Part shown: positions 1-8,742 of the stretch, in pieces
Position numbering within the stretch: position 1 is the first letter of the stretch
Layout of the letters: every line of letters begins with the position of its first letter
Source of the DNA: Nakaseomyces glabratus
Taxonomy: Eukaryota; Ascomycota; Saccharomycetes; Saccharomycetales; Saccharomycetaceae
DNA: 64,000 nucleotides
Direction: 5' to 3'
NCBI RefSeq assembly: GCF_010111755.1
Contig: NC_088963.1
Coordinates: 620,001 to 684,000, forward strand
Notes under the pieces: model-generated
The model's input: the letters and a program-made list of their open reading frames with translations, nothing else
What the model was told of the DNA's origin: nothing
Database searches by the model: none
Translations under genes and position numbers: made by a program

Positions 1-334
1 TTGATAACTGATCAATGATAAACACATCTTTGTCTTTTGATCTTCCTGACAACACCACTTTAGCTGTCAGATACAACTGTCTCAAATTAGCAAAGACAAT
101 GAAGAATCGTTTACCCAAATCAGTCGGTAGAAAATCACCAAACACTTCAACTTTCAAAGTACCATTTTTGACCTCTTCGAAACAATGTGTCTTGTCACAA
201 TGACTTGTATATATGATAACTTCATGACCTGCTTCTTGTAAACCAAGTGCTGCATCAACCACTAGTCTTTCTGCTCCACCAATTCCTAAATCGGGATGCA
301 CAAATGCTATCTTTAACTTCTTCGCAGGCACCAT
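1..334 (-). CDS. ALG2: Alpha-1,3/1,6-mannosyltransferase ALG2, N-terminal part (cut by window edge)
   Basis: About 111 codons of a minus-strand gene read from an ATG at 334 to the window edge with no stop. The protein opens with a short basic stretch and then KIAFVHPDLGIGGAERLVVD, the glycine-rich N-terminal motif of GT4 glycosyltransferases and typical of Alg2. Family knowledge: Alg2 adds the first alpha-1,3 and alpha-1,6 mannoses to the dolichol-linked oligosaccharide on the cytosolic face of the ER. The next gene, MRH4, is also its neighbour in S. cerevisiae (YGL065C-YGL064C), which supports the call. Only about a fifth of the expected protein is present, and the cause is the window boundary rather than a break in the gene. 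Confidence 0.93.
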   Translation of the reverse strand, partial: MVPAKKLKIAFVHPDLGIGGAERLVVDAALGLQEAGHEVIIYTSHCDKTHCFEEVKNGTLKVEVFGDFLPTDLGKRFFIVFANLRQLYLTAKVVLSGRSKDKDVFIIDQLS

Positions 335-634
335 CTCTATCGGTTACTTGTTTGGCTATCCTACCAGAATGCTTATGTTTTATCAACCTATTGGATTAAC
401 TTAGTCCACTTGCTATGCTTGGATTGTACATATGTACTATTAATGTTATGTTTTTGTACATGTTATTATCTTGTAAAACCTCCACTTACCCGAATTGAGT
501 GATTCGTAGCTATTCGCGATGCCTTTTAGTGATCAGAATTTAAACATATGGAATAATTTCTATAATGGTCATAAACATATCTCTATTCATATATACAAGT
601 TTGAATGGGTAAAGTTTATATACTGTAAAGTGCA
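335..634 (-). promoter_or_regulatory. ALG2 upstream region with Reb1-like site
   Basis: This is a 300-bp spacer between the ALG2 start and the MRH4 stop, both on the minus strand. It holds a perfect Reb1-type core TTACCCG at 486-492 and a GCGATGCC element at 516-523 that resembles elements upstream of the snR190-U14 pair and RPS9. Binding is inferred from motif match only. Confidence 0.4.
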
Positions 635-2341
635 TTAAGTAAGGGCTTTGTTCTTTTTTAAGATAGTTGGTACTGCTTTAGCCCAGGATTGTGTCTTTTT
701 ATCAATTATCATGAAAACTCTTCCAGATTGCCTCATTCTAGCAGTTCTCCCTGCTCTATGGACCAGATCAATGGCTGTAATTGGCACGTCATATAGTATA
801 ACATTTCTCACACCTTTGAAATTTAGACCTCTTGCTAGAAGATCAGTAGTAACTAGCACTCGAAGTTTTGGGATGAAGTTAGATGCCTTGTTACTATTTT
901 CGATGTTACCGATCGATATGTTTGAACCACTGATGTTTACAGTCTCTTGGTCATTAAGATCTTTATCAATTTGTTTTTCTTGTTCAGTTAATTTCTCTGG
1001 TGGAGAGATAAATGGCCTTATTAGTTCCAATCTAGTCCTACCTTCCATATCACCAGTTAAACCAACCACATCATGCCCATATTCATTTCTTAATTTCTGC
1101 ACTACATTATCAACGTTCTTCTTTTCATTAATAAATACAATACAACGCTTCTCAAAGCCTGGGTCTGTACCGTCATATGCAATGGCATACAAGGTCTGAG
1201 CTAATGCTTTAATCTTAGAGCCCTTGTAGGGGCTAACTGCCGCATTAATAATCCTAAAATTAATGCCTTTTGGAAGTTTATGCAATCTAGGTGTAGTTAA
1301 TGGAATAGCATTTGGAAACATCTTAGTCATAGTTCTATCAAACTCATTCGGTATAGTAGCAGAACAGAGAACTAAATGATTGACATCTGACATTGCTTTT
1401 AGGGCCTTATGAGTATCTTCAAGCCAGGATTTATCCAATAACGTATCTGCTTCATCTAAAACCACAAATTCTATCCTTTTCAATATTAAATCCGCTCTAC
1501 TTATCATTCGAACTCTTTGTAAGCTCAAAAGTTTTGAAGGAGTTGTAATCAAAATGTCTGTTCTTGATTTTAAGTTCTCCAGAAGCTGTTGGTAATCGAC
1601 TCCAGTAGTCCACTTATGCACATGAATGCCTAGAGTATCTGGAATACATGTCAATGTAGTATATATCTGATCAACAAGCTCTAAAGTTGGGACTAGTATA
1701 ACAGATCTTATTATCGCTTTGTCTTTTATGGATTCCCATTTCTCTGGTGTTTCGATTTCCTGTCTCTTCAAATAGTCCAATAAAGGTGCACAATAAGCCA
1801 TCGTTTTACCAGATCCTGTTTCAGCAGCTATTGCATGAACTTGAAGTTTGGGTTCCATTAAGTTCTTTGATAATCTTTTTATTGCGATTGTTTGAATAGG
1901 CGAAGGATGGATTTCCTCGGTAGTATTCAATGAATCCTTTTTGATGAGATTAATTACATGTTTACGAACTTCTGGAAGTAGTTTTAGTTCTTCAAATTCT
2001 GTAATCTTCTCAACTAAATTTGCGTTAGTCTCTAAAAACTTGTTTTCATTCTCTTTCAGACCACCATATAGACCATACTTGAACTGCTTCTGAGACTTAA
2101 ATTTATCTGCTTTTTGCGATTTATTAGCATTTTGTTTAAATCTAGCAGATAGTTGTAACTTCGATTTACCAGCTTTATTCTTCTTTGAACTGGCTCTAGT
2201 AGTATCATTCTTTGAACCAGCCCTAACAGAACTACTCTTTGAACCAGCTCTAACACTGTTGATCGCGTACGCTCGCACACATTGGGTAGATACAAAATGC
2301 CCTAGCGGGTTAAATGTCCTAATAGCCAGTATGGAGACCAT
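635..2341 (-). CDS. MRH4: Mitochondrial DEAD-box RNA helicase MRH4
   Basis: 568 codons from an ATG at 2341; S. cerevisiae Mrh4 is of similar length (about 560). The N terminus is basic and acid-poor, as expected of a mitochondrial presequence. Helicase motifs are visible in order: Q-motif region (PSPIQTIAIK), motif I AETGSGKT, motif Ia VPTLEL, motif II DEAD, motif III SAT, and near the end TTDLLARGLNF and HRAGRTAR (motifs V and VI). Family knowledge: Mrh4 acts late in assembly of the large mitochondrial ribosomal subunit. Residues of about 28-52 contain imperfect copies of a RAGSK/RASSK unit, an odd low-complexity insert just after the presumed targeting sequence. The position next to ALG2 matches YGL064C. 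Confidence 0.93.
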   Translation of the reverse strand: MVSILAIRTFNPLGHFVSTQCVRAYAINSVRAGSKSSSVRAGSKNDTTRASSKKNKAGKSKLQLSARFKQNANKSQKADKFKSQKQFKYGLYGGLKENENKFLETNANLVEKITEFEELKLLPEVRKHVINLIKKDSLNTTEEIHPSPIQTIAIKRLSKNLMEPKLQVHAIAAETGSGKTMAYCAPLLDYLKRQEIETPEKWESIKDKAIIRSVILVPTLELVDQIYTTLTCIPDTLGIHVHKWTTGVDYQQLLENLKSRTDILITTPSKLLSLQRVRMISRADLILKRIEFVVLDEADTLLDKSWLEDTHKALKAMSDVNHLVLCSATIPNEFDRTMTKMFPNAIPLTTPRLHKLPKGINFRIINAAVSPYKGSKIKALAQTLYAIAYDGTDPGFEKRCIVFINEKKNVDNVVQKLRNEYGHDVVGLTGDMEGRTRLELIRPFISPPEKLTEQEKQIDKDLNDQETVNISGSNISIGNIENSNKASNFIPKLRVLVTTDLLARGLNFKGVRNVILYDVPITAIDLVHRAGRTARMRQSGRVFMIIDKKTQSWAKAVPTILKKNKALT

Positions 2342-2643
2342 TTATATTTCACACTAGTTTGCTAGATTTCTATATCCTGTATTCTTCTGATCTTAAATTG
2401 ATATCTTCTATTTAAAGCATTCCCAATTTTTGCTTTTCATAATACTCAAAAAGTCATATAAGTAACCTCAGGTAAATCAATGGGGCGATCAAATATTGAT
2501 AAATAATGTACATAAAGGAATTAATAAGTGCAAGAAGGATGCGTTATATAGTATTTAAAATCTTATTGTAGTATGCTTTTGAATTTGTTGTTCGATTCTA
2601 AGGCCTTTTTCAATGCCAAATCATAATCGAGTGTTCAAACTGT
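2342..2643 (-). other. Spacer: MRH4 upstream, NIP7 downstream
   Basis: About 300 bp of AT-rich sequence between two minus-strand genes. It must carry the MRH4 promoter and the NIP7 3' end. I see no convincing regulatory motif, RNA gene or coding frame. Confidence 0.5.
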
Positions 2644-3189
2644 TCAAGTGAACAAAGTATCTTCATCTCTCAAGTATTCACCGATATCGGCTTGTCTGAA
2701 TGCAACGATGGCGGTTGGTTGCAAGTTTTTAGACTCTAATGTACTCTTGGCACTAACACCAAACCCAAGTGGCATATCGTTCATGGAGAACACTATCAGA
2801 CCAGCATGTTCTGGAATATCGTCAGTCATCTTACCAACATGTGCTTTCAACACATGGTTACCATATAGAAAAGGCATTTCACCATTTGGCTTAATCCATA
2901 TCTTGTACTTGGCGTGCTTGGCCAATACTGACAGAGCAGTGATATGCAGTCTGAATTTACCAGTCTTTGTAAACTTCCCGAGACATATACCCACAGACAT
3001 TAGGTTCTGTCTAGCTACACTTGTAGCTAGCTTGGCAATATATTCTGGAACGTAGTAAACTCTGTCCTTCTGCAAACGGAACACATGGGGCACCTCCTTG
3101 TTGTCCACAAGGTAGGCTATGTTTCTACCAATGTAACCCGCTAGTTTCTCAAAAACAACCTTAGTTTCTTCCTCAGTTAGCTGTCTCAT
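2644..3189 (-). CDS. NIP7: Ribosome biogenesis factor NIP7
   Basis: 181 codons from an ATG at 3189, the exact length expected of yeast Nip7. The opening MRQLTEEETKVVFEKLAGYI and the central VGICLGKFTK are strongly conserved in the family. The C-terminal half (about residues 95-170) is the PUA domain that binds RNA. Family knowledge: Nip7 is needed for 27S pre-rRNA processing and 60S subunit assembly. It is divergent from PUS2, sharing a 364-bp promoter that holds a palindromic PAC element and an RRPE-like site, both typical of ribosome biogenesis genes. In S. cerevisiae NIP7 sits beside PUS1 on chromosome XVI; here it sits beside the chromosome VII-type copy. Confidence 0.97.
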   Translation of the reverse strand: MRQLTEEETKVVFEKLAGYIGRNIAYLVDNKEVPHVFRLQKDRVYYVPEYIAKLATSVARQNLMSVGICLGKFTKTGKFRLHITALSVLAKHAKYKIWIKPNGEMPFLYGNHVLKAHVGKMTDDIPEHAGLIVFSMNDMPLGFGVSAKSTLESKNLQPTAIVAFRQADIGEYLRDEDTLFT

Positions 3190-3553
3190 CTTTCGTTAAC
3201 CTATTCAATTCGACCTCTTTGTAGTAACAGTTGACCAATGTTTTTGTAACAAGTGTTTAAAAAACCTCAATATAAATTGTTTTTGAAATGTTACACTTTT
3301 GCAGTATGAGCGATGAGCTCAGCTCATCGCTTCAATGCTAATTATTTTGTCAAAGATGCTCTTCGCAGTGGAAAACTGCAATTCTCAAAAAAATTTTCAG
3401 CGGACGTTATTGGTGATGTTGTGTGATCTATACTGTATAAAGCCAAAGTAGACAGACATGAGTATAGTGGTGGGCTGTATCACTAGCCATATTCAGATGT
3501 TTCGAACAAGAAGTTGTCAGACATTTTGCTTAAGTTAGATACTGAGTGGCCAT
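3190..3553. promoter_or_regulatory. Divergent NIP7/PUS2 promoter with palindromic PAC and RRPE-like site
   Basis: Two PAC elements (GCGATGAGCT, 3310-3319, and its reverse complement, 3321-3330) sit head to head around one central base, making a perfect inverted repeat about 120 bp upstream of NIP7. An RRPE-like AAAATTTTCA lies at 3390-3399. Known biology: PAC and RRPE are the paired signals of the ribosome biogenesis regulon, bound by Dot6/Tod6 and Stb3. Assignment here is by motif. Confidence 0.7.
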
Positions 3554-4558
3554 ATGGATACAATTGTGGGCCGTCTAGCTAAAAGTAGACTTCCCAAGCG
3601 GAAGATGGCACTTGTGCTCGGATATTTGGGTACTGGGTACCAAGGTATACAATACAACCCGCCTGCCCATACTATCGACAACGAGCTATTTAAAGCGTTA
3701 GTGGCTACTAATTGTATATCACAATCCAACTCTGACGACTTTTCAAAGAGCTCATTCTCCCGAGCCACGCGGACCGATAAGGGTGTACATGCGCTCACCA
3801 ACTTGGTTGCGTTAAAGATGCAAAGGTATGAGGTGCCGCAGCAAGTTAAGGCAGAATTGAACGAGATTCTACCCGATGATATACGCATATGGGATGTCGT
3901 GCCAGTAAAGAAAAAATTCAATGCTAGGGTCATGGCGGGAACAAGACACTACCGGTATGTGATCCCAACATTTTTGCTCCAATGCGGTCCCCATAGCGAT
4001 CTCTCGACCTCTCAGCTTGCCAGGTTCAAAAACATCTGGAATATGTTTCTTGGTACGCACAACTACTACAACTTCACACCAAGAAGAAAAGACACAAACG
4101 CCGACTCCCCACAGAACATGAGACATATGTACTCGATCCAGGTCTCTGACCCATTCACCATAGCCGGTTCCACTCAGTGGCTGTCCATTGCCATACACGG
4201 CCAGTCGTTCCTGTTACACCAGATCAGAAAGATGGTGCACTATGCGCTATCAGAGTACCATAGGAGCTCGAGCGATACCAAAAGCATGGAACTCTTAGAA
4301 ACTGTAGATCCCGATCTTACATCAGCGACTGCCTTAGACACACCCACGGAGCAATACATACCGCTAGCGCCAGCCGCAGGGTTGTACTTGCACCACCCAA
4401 CGTTCGAAGGCTACAATAACCAGCCAGCTGCTCGACGGCTACAGGTTCTAGACCTCAGCGGATACCCCGCATGCGCGACTTTCGAAGATCGCATACACAC
4501 AGAGATAGCCCGCAGCGAACATGTCTTCCACGAATACATGGCTGTGATACGCCAATAG
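3554..4558 (+). CDS. PUS2: tRNA pseudouridine synthase, PUS1/PUS2 family
   Basis: 334 codons from an ATG at 3554. The catalytic TruA-type motif is intact: RATRTDKGVHAL at about residues 74-85 contains the active-site Asp. Other family blocks are GYLGTGYQGIQYN near the N terminus and SFLLHQIRKMV near residue 225. Family knowledge: these enzymes isomerise uridine to pseudouridine in tRNA; Pus1 is nuclear with broad targets, Pus2 acts on mitochondrial tRNA. The protein is far shorter than S. cerevisiae Pus1 (about 544) and lacks its long charged extension, so it resembles Pus2 (about 370). MRH4 and ALG2 beside it also fit PUS2 (YGL063W). The PUS1 and PUS2 names are ohnologue labels, so the choice rests on length and position. 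Confidence 0.85.
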   Translation: MDTIVGRLAKSRLPKRKMALVLGYLGTGYQGIQYNPPAHTIDNELFKALVATNCISQSNSDDFSKSSFSRATRTDKGVHALTNLVALKMQRYEVPQQVKAELNEILPDDIRIWDVVPVKKKFNARVMAGTRHYRYVIPTFLLQCGPHSDLSTSQLARFKNIWNMFLGTHNYYNFTPRRKDTNADSPQNMRHMYSIQVSDPFTIAGSTQWLSIAIHGQSFLLHQIRKMVHYALSEYHRSSSDTKSMELLETVDPDLTSATALDTPTEQYIPLAPAAGLYLHHPTFEGYNNQPAARRLQVLDLSGYPACATFEDRIHTEIARSEHVFHEYMAVIRQ

Positions 4559-5102
4559 GAGAGATGTATTACCGCTTTGGGAAGGAGAGAAGGCTCCTTT
4601 ATTGTTCTCTTATCTAATCACACCATGCCCTCACGCAGCTAAACAAGAACGCACGCGCTGTCTTCTGTTTCTGTTTGCGCGCAGAGACACTGAACATGCA
4701 TCAATTGACTAATAAGCTTTTGCTGGTGCTGCACCATATTCTACCACAGTCACATTTTTTCCCACGGATAACGCCTTGTGTTCCAAGGCAGTGCTCGGAG
4801 GCGTGGTGAAACCTGATTTTCTATAAATACTACAGAAAACGACCAGACACCAATGAAATCAAAAAGCTGTCCCAATCCCCATTCCCATGCCCAGAAACAG
4901 CTGCACAGAATAGCAACAGCTGCTCCACTGACGGATATTAAAGGCGGTTCCTGAAATTTCCTAATTTAGCTATACAAGATAAGATCTTGTTTCTTTCTAT
5001 TTTTTCTTGGCTTCCTGGGAATAAGTGGGGCACAGACACCCCCGCAAGCTCCTAATCCCAAAAAATGTTTAAGAGAACGCTCAATATGTTTTATATATAT
5101 TT
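4559..5102. other. Long gap at a synteny breakpoint
   Basis: About 540 bp after PUS2 with no convincing gene. Gene order changes here from a YGL-type to a YKR-type block. The sequence is less AT-rich than usual for a spacer and includes GCGCGC-type patches near 4676-4682. I found no tRNA, transposon end or box C/D snoRNA signature. Confidence 0.4.
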
Positions 5103-5438
5103 CTATTCTTGGCCTTTCAAACCACAGAATGTCCTGTAGCTCTTTATTTTTTTGCTTTCTGTCCGCAATCCCTTAGTCTGTACATACGTTTCGCATCTAT
5201 GTATTAGTGTTCTTGCTACTTCACTTTCACCCATGCAATGCCAATTAGAAAGGGAGCGGGACTTTTTCCATGCTTTTATGGAGTATTTGTACGCCTCTTT
5301 GTCTGCTAATATCCCTATTGCCTGGGATCTGGAAATGTATTGGGCAATGAAGTGTAGAAGATTAGTGCGCACCATTCTGTGGATCAACGGATCAGAATTG
5401 GACACAGAAGCAATATTTCTAGACTTGGCGTAGATCAT
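5103..5438 (-). CDS. Uncertain 111-codon ORF, unknown function
   Basis: An ATG-started frame of 111 codons with no family I recognise. The predicted protein is basic (many Lys, Arg, Ser), has no clear signal peptide or membrane segment, and ends shortly after CGLKGQE. It would be divergent from KTR2 (331 bp between starts) and convergent with PUS2, a plausible gene arrangement. Against it: the opposite strand is also open across most of the same stretch, the start context is poor, and no counterpart is known to me in this position in S. cerevisiae. It may be a lineage-specific gene, a relic left at the breakpoint, or chance. Confidence 0.3.
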   Translation of the reverse strand: MIYAKSRNIASVSNSDPLIHRMVRTNLLHFIAQYISRSQAIGILADKEAYKYSIKAWKKSRSLSNWHCMGESEVARTLIHRCETYVQTKGLRTESKKIKSYRTFCGLKGQE

Positions 5439-5769
5439 AACGCAGAGAACAAATCCTTCGAGTATTAGTGTTGGAAGGTGGAAAAAAAAAAACTGAAAAA
5501 GTTTTGAAAAAAATACAGCAGAGGAAATTAAAGACTTGCATTATCTGCTACACATGGGGTGAGAAAGGGACAGGGAAGGCGCAATCAGGCAGGCAAGGGC
5601 CTGCAAAGAGGCTTTCCACAATAAAAATAGTATTGCATAAAGGTAAAGACTTATATATAGCTTCGTTCTTCGATAGTCCTGATATATAAAGGAAGCGTTC
5701 CAGACAAAACAAAAAGTAACTAAACATCCATTGAATTCTTATTCTAGAGGAGACCACCTTTGGAATAGG
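5439..5769 (+). promoter_or_regulatory. KTR2 upstream region
   Basis: TATA-like sequences lie at 5651-5660 and 5683-5690, the latter about 85 bp before the KTR2 ATG. A poly(dA) tract is present near 5480-5490. This is a usual yeast promoter layout; no specific factor site was recognised. Confidence 0.45.
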
Positions 5770-7005
5770 ATGAAGGAGTGGCTTATTTGGGTAGTAGAGG
5801 TGTTTATATGGTGGGGACAGCTATGGTTCTGCGGTGATATTGATCGCAACTATTTTGAGAGAAGTGTGGCAGTGAAGACAAAGTACGATGGGGTTAGGCG
5901 ACGTGAGTATTTTGTGCCATTGAAGCTGGCCACGAATAGTTATGACGACATGGCTGTTTTCACCGAACTAGAGTATTCTCCCAAAAGGGAGAACGCAACG
6001 TTGTTGATGCTTGTTAGAAATTGGGAATTGAGTGGAGCCCTGGCGTCCATGCGGTCGTTGGAGGATAGATTCAACAGGAAGTATAATTATGATTGGGTCT
6101 TCTTGAATGATGTGCCGTTTGATGAGGATTTCATGCTGGCAACATCTGCTATGGCTAGTGGTATGACTTACTATGGTATGGTGCCGCCCCATGAATGGTC
6201 TACTCCAACTTGGATTAATGAGGACCAGTACGCACAGTGCCTGAGAGACATGGAAGGCAGCGGTGTCATATATGGTGGTTCAAGATCATACAGAAATATG
6301 TGCAGGTTCTACTCTGGGTTTTTCTACAAGCAGGATCTTTTGAAAAACTATGATTACTACATGAGAGTAGAACCCAACGTTGAGTATTTCTGTGACTTCC
6401 CATATGACCCATTTAAAGTCATGCGTGCAAATAAATACAAATATGGCTTCTTAATGTCATTATATGAGTACGAAAACACTATTCCACACTTGTGGCATGC
6501 AGTTGAGGATTACATTAACGAATATGGTCACAAACTCAATTTTGAAAACAATTCCTACAGTTTTTTAGTGGATAAAGACCATTTCAGCCCAAATACCATG
6601 GGTATCATAGAGTCACACACCGATTACAACCTATGCCATTTCTGGTCCAATTTTGAAGTTGGAGATTTAAGTTTCTTCAGAAGTAAAGAGTACGAAGAGT
6701 TCTTCGATTTCATGGATCAAAAGGGAGGATTTTATTATGAAAGATGGGGTGATGCACCAATACATACAATTGCTGCATCTCTACTATTGAACACTAGTGA
6801 AGTGATACATTTCGATGAATTGGGCTACAGACATGAACCATATCTCTCCTGCCCGAGATCTCTGGGTATACAATTACAACAAAGATGCCTGTGTGATGTA
6901 AACTCCGATGTCAATTTGGACATTTCATTGGCAAGTTGTCTACCTAGATGGTGGAGGAACGGGTCTGGCAAAACGTTTGTTAAACCCAAACAATTTACAG
7001 ATTAA
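5770..7005 (+). CDS. KTR2: Golgi alpha-1,2-mannosyltransferase, KRE2/MNT1 (GT15) family
   Basis: 411 codons from the first ATG at 5770; the frame runs 13 codons further upstream but only to a TTG. Residues of about 3-20 (EWLIWVVEVFIWWGQLWF) form a single N-terminal membrane anchor, giving a type II Golgi protein. The catalytic domain begins with the family signature RENATLLMLVRNWELSGALA and includes NDVPFDE, SYRNMCRFYSGFF, YYMRVEPNVEYFCD (with the metal-binding ExD-like site) and FYYERWGDAPIHTIAASL. Family knowledge: GT15 enzymes extend N- and O-linked mannan. The assignment to KTR2 rather than other KTR genes rests on close similarity to remembered Ktr2 and on TFA2 being the next protein gene, as at YKR061W-YKR062W. 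Confidence 0.9.
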   Translation: MKEWLIWVVEVFIWWGQLWFCGDIDRNYFERSVAVKTKYDGVRRREYFVPLKLATNSYDDMAVFTELEYSPKRENATLLMLVRNWELSGALASMRSLEDRFNRKYNYDWVFLNDVPFDEDFMLATSAMASGMTYYGMVPPHEWSTPTWINEDQYAQCLRDMEGSGVIYGGSRSYRNMCRFYSGFFYKQDLLKNYDYYMRVEPNVEYFCDFPYDPFKVMRANKYKYGFLMSLYEYENTIPHLWHAVEDYINEYGHKLNFENNSYSFLVDKDHFSPNTMGIIESHTDYNLCHFWSNFEVGDLSFFRSKEYEEFFDFMDQKGGFYYERWGDAPIHTIAASLLLNTSEVIHFDELGYRHEPYLSCPRSLGIQLQQRCLCDVNSDVNLDISLASCLPRWWRNGSGKTFVKPKQFTD

Positions 7006-7123
7006 TCGCATTTTTTTTACCTTTAAGATTTACAAGTGATATATAGAGTAAGCATTTTCTTTTTTTTACCACAGCATATTATGCTCCCGGACTACAATGA
7101 CAGAGGATAAGCAATATATAAAT

Positions 7124-7495
7124 AAATGTTCCAAGCCTCAGGTCATCACCATTTCATGGATCGCTTAACCAAGGTCAGACCTCAGAAGTAACCTCAAACA
7201 GCAATGGTTTTAAAGTTGGAGACTGGCCGATGAGACGTATCCCAACGGTCCAGATAAAGTTCTATCTTTGAAAACACATAAAAAAAGAACTCACATCAAT
7301 TCTAATGAGGAAAGAAACAAAAATACTTGCTAATTATTTTGTGTAGGTGACCAGGTCGGATAAACAGGGTAGAATTGAAAATAAATGTTCTATCTGCATT
7401 GAAATCCAGTGTCTTCAATGATAAATAAGTCAAGCCTGCACATAATAACTAACTCAAAGCGCATCCTTATCTCTAACATCCACACTGGAAAAGAC
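7124..7495 (-). ncRNA. Candidate H/ACA snoRNA, snR42-like
   Basis: The 790-bp gap between KTR2 and TFA2 folds as an H/ACA RNA on the minus strand. A 5' hairpin is closed by a perfect 7-bp stem (plus-strand 7482-7488 with 7406-7412). A possible box H (ATAGAA, minus strand of 7388-7393) lies in the hinge. The 3' hairpin has GGTCACC (7347-7353) pairing with a bulged GGTGATGACC (7141-7150), and the stem can be extended until it abuts an ACA triplet (7127-7129) located 3 nt from the presumed 3' end at 7124. The estimated size, about 370 nt, is near that of S. cerevisiae snR42 (about 351 nt), which I recall lying by KTR2 and TFA2. The 5' end is approximate and no guide pocket was verified. Confidence 0.55.
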
Positions 7496-7794
7496 ATGAA
7501 TCCTTGGTAATTTTAGATAGACATGACAAGAACTAAAACCGAAAATAAAGTAGGAAATTATAACTTGTTGACTTTGCAACGAGCTCTATTTATACAAATT
7601 TTTTCTCTTCAGGAAGAAACATATAACGTAATATATGATATATTATTTTCAAGTGAATAAAAATGCAAAGAATAGGCAAGCAAAAGTATAAGCTGTATTT
7701 TATGTTGGAGCAAATATACTGAGGGATAATAAGCTGGGATATATATAAATTAAACAAAGATATTACCCTTCCAAGCCCTATCCGAACAATCAAA
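7496..7794. promoter_or_regulatory. Shared upstream region of TFA2 and the snoRNA candidate
   Basis: About 300 bp of AT-rich sequence between the presumed 5' end of the minus-strand snoRNA and the TFA2 ATG. Several TATATA-like stretches occur (for example near 7631-7645 and 7739-7746). No Tbf1 or Rap1 core was seen, unlike at the other snoRNA locus. Confidence 0.35.
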
Positions 7795-8742
7795 ATGAGC
7801 AAAAGCAATCCGTTGCTTGCTAACTTGAAGGCTTTTAAGAGCAAGGTCAAATCAGCTCCTGTGCTCGGAGTACCAAGGTCCAACAGCAATAGTCGAGCCA
7901 ACAGTAACACTAGTGTTAACAACAGTGACAATATAGTTGAGATCAAGGATGAGGATGATACTAGCGCCACACCCAAGAAAAGAAACAGAGCTGCCACTGA
8001 GGATGAAGTTGATCTAATTGATGATGATAGTGATTATGACAGTTCACCATCAAAACGTGTAAAACCTGGTTCTTTAGCTGCTGCTGCCTTGCAAGCCAGT
8101 CAGGCTGATATATCTAAGAGTCATGATTCATCTAAACTTTTATGGGCCACAGAGTACATTCAAAAGAAGGGTAAACCTGTACCGTTAACTGAACTTATGG
8201 ACTATCTCTCCATGAAGAGAGACGATAAGGTGATAGGCCTTCTGAAAAAACTAGAGCGGATAGAGTTTGATGAGAAGAAGAGCACATTCAAATATCTATC
8301 GACTTATGACGTACATTCTGCGCAGGAGTTATTGACACTGCTAAAGAACCAAGTCACATTCAAAGGTATTTCATTCAAGGATTTGAAAGATGGTTGGCCG
8401 CAGTGTGAAGAGACCATCAATGATCTAGAGGAAGAGAGCCAAATACTGGTCTTGAGAACCAAAAAGGACAAGACACCACGTTATGTCTGGTACAACCGTG
8501 GTGGTAATCTAAATTGCATCGACGAAGAATTCGTGAAAGTCTGGGAGAATGTCCAACTGCCACAGTTCACCGAGCTGCCAAGAAAGCTGCAAGAACTAGG
8601 TTTAAAACCTGCTAGCATCGACCCATCCTCTGTCAAGAGACAAACTACAAGAGTTGAAGTCAAGAAGAAGAGAAACAGAAGAGGTAAGATCACGAACACA
8701 CACATGGCTGGTATCCTAAAGGACTACTCGAACAAAGCATAA
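7795..8742 (+). CDS. TFA2: Transcription factor TFIIE small (beta) subunit
   Basis: 315 codons from an ATG at 7795; S. cerevisiae Tfa2 is about 328. After a basic, serine-rich N terminus with an acidic patch (about residues 50-80), the core holds two winged-helix domains (about 115-190 and 195-250), with recognisable text such as LLWATEYIQKKGKPVPLTEL and VWYNRGG. The C terminus is very basic (VEVKKKRNRRGK). Family knowledge: TFIIE recruits and regulates TFIIH at RNA polymerase II promoters. The order KTR2-TFA2-LAS1-OAF3-PAM17 matches YKR061W-YKR065C. Confidence 0.96.
   Translation: MSKSNPLLANLKAFKSKVKSAPVLGVPRSNSNSRANSNTSVNNSDNIVEIKDEDDTSATPKKRNRAATEDEVDLIDDDSDYDSSPSKRVKPGSLAAAALQASQADISKSHDSSKLLWATEYIQKKGKPVPLTELMDYLSMKRDDKVIGLLKKLERIEFDEKKSTFKYLSTYDVHSAQELLTLLKNQVTFKGISFKDLKDGWPQCEETINDLEEESQILVLRTKKDKTPRYVWYNRGGNLNCIDEEFVKVWENVQLPQFTELPRKLQELGLKPASIDPSSVKRQTTRVEVKKKRNRRGKITNTHMAGILKDYSNKA

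Noticed and set aside
2520..2610. GTTCGATTC resembling a tRNA B box
   Set aside because: No A box or cloverleaf can be formed upstream.
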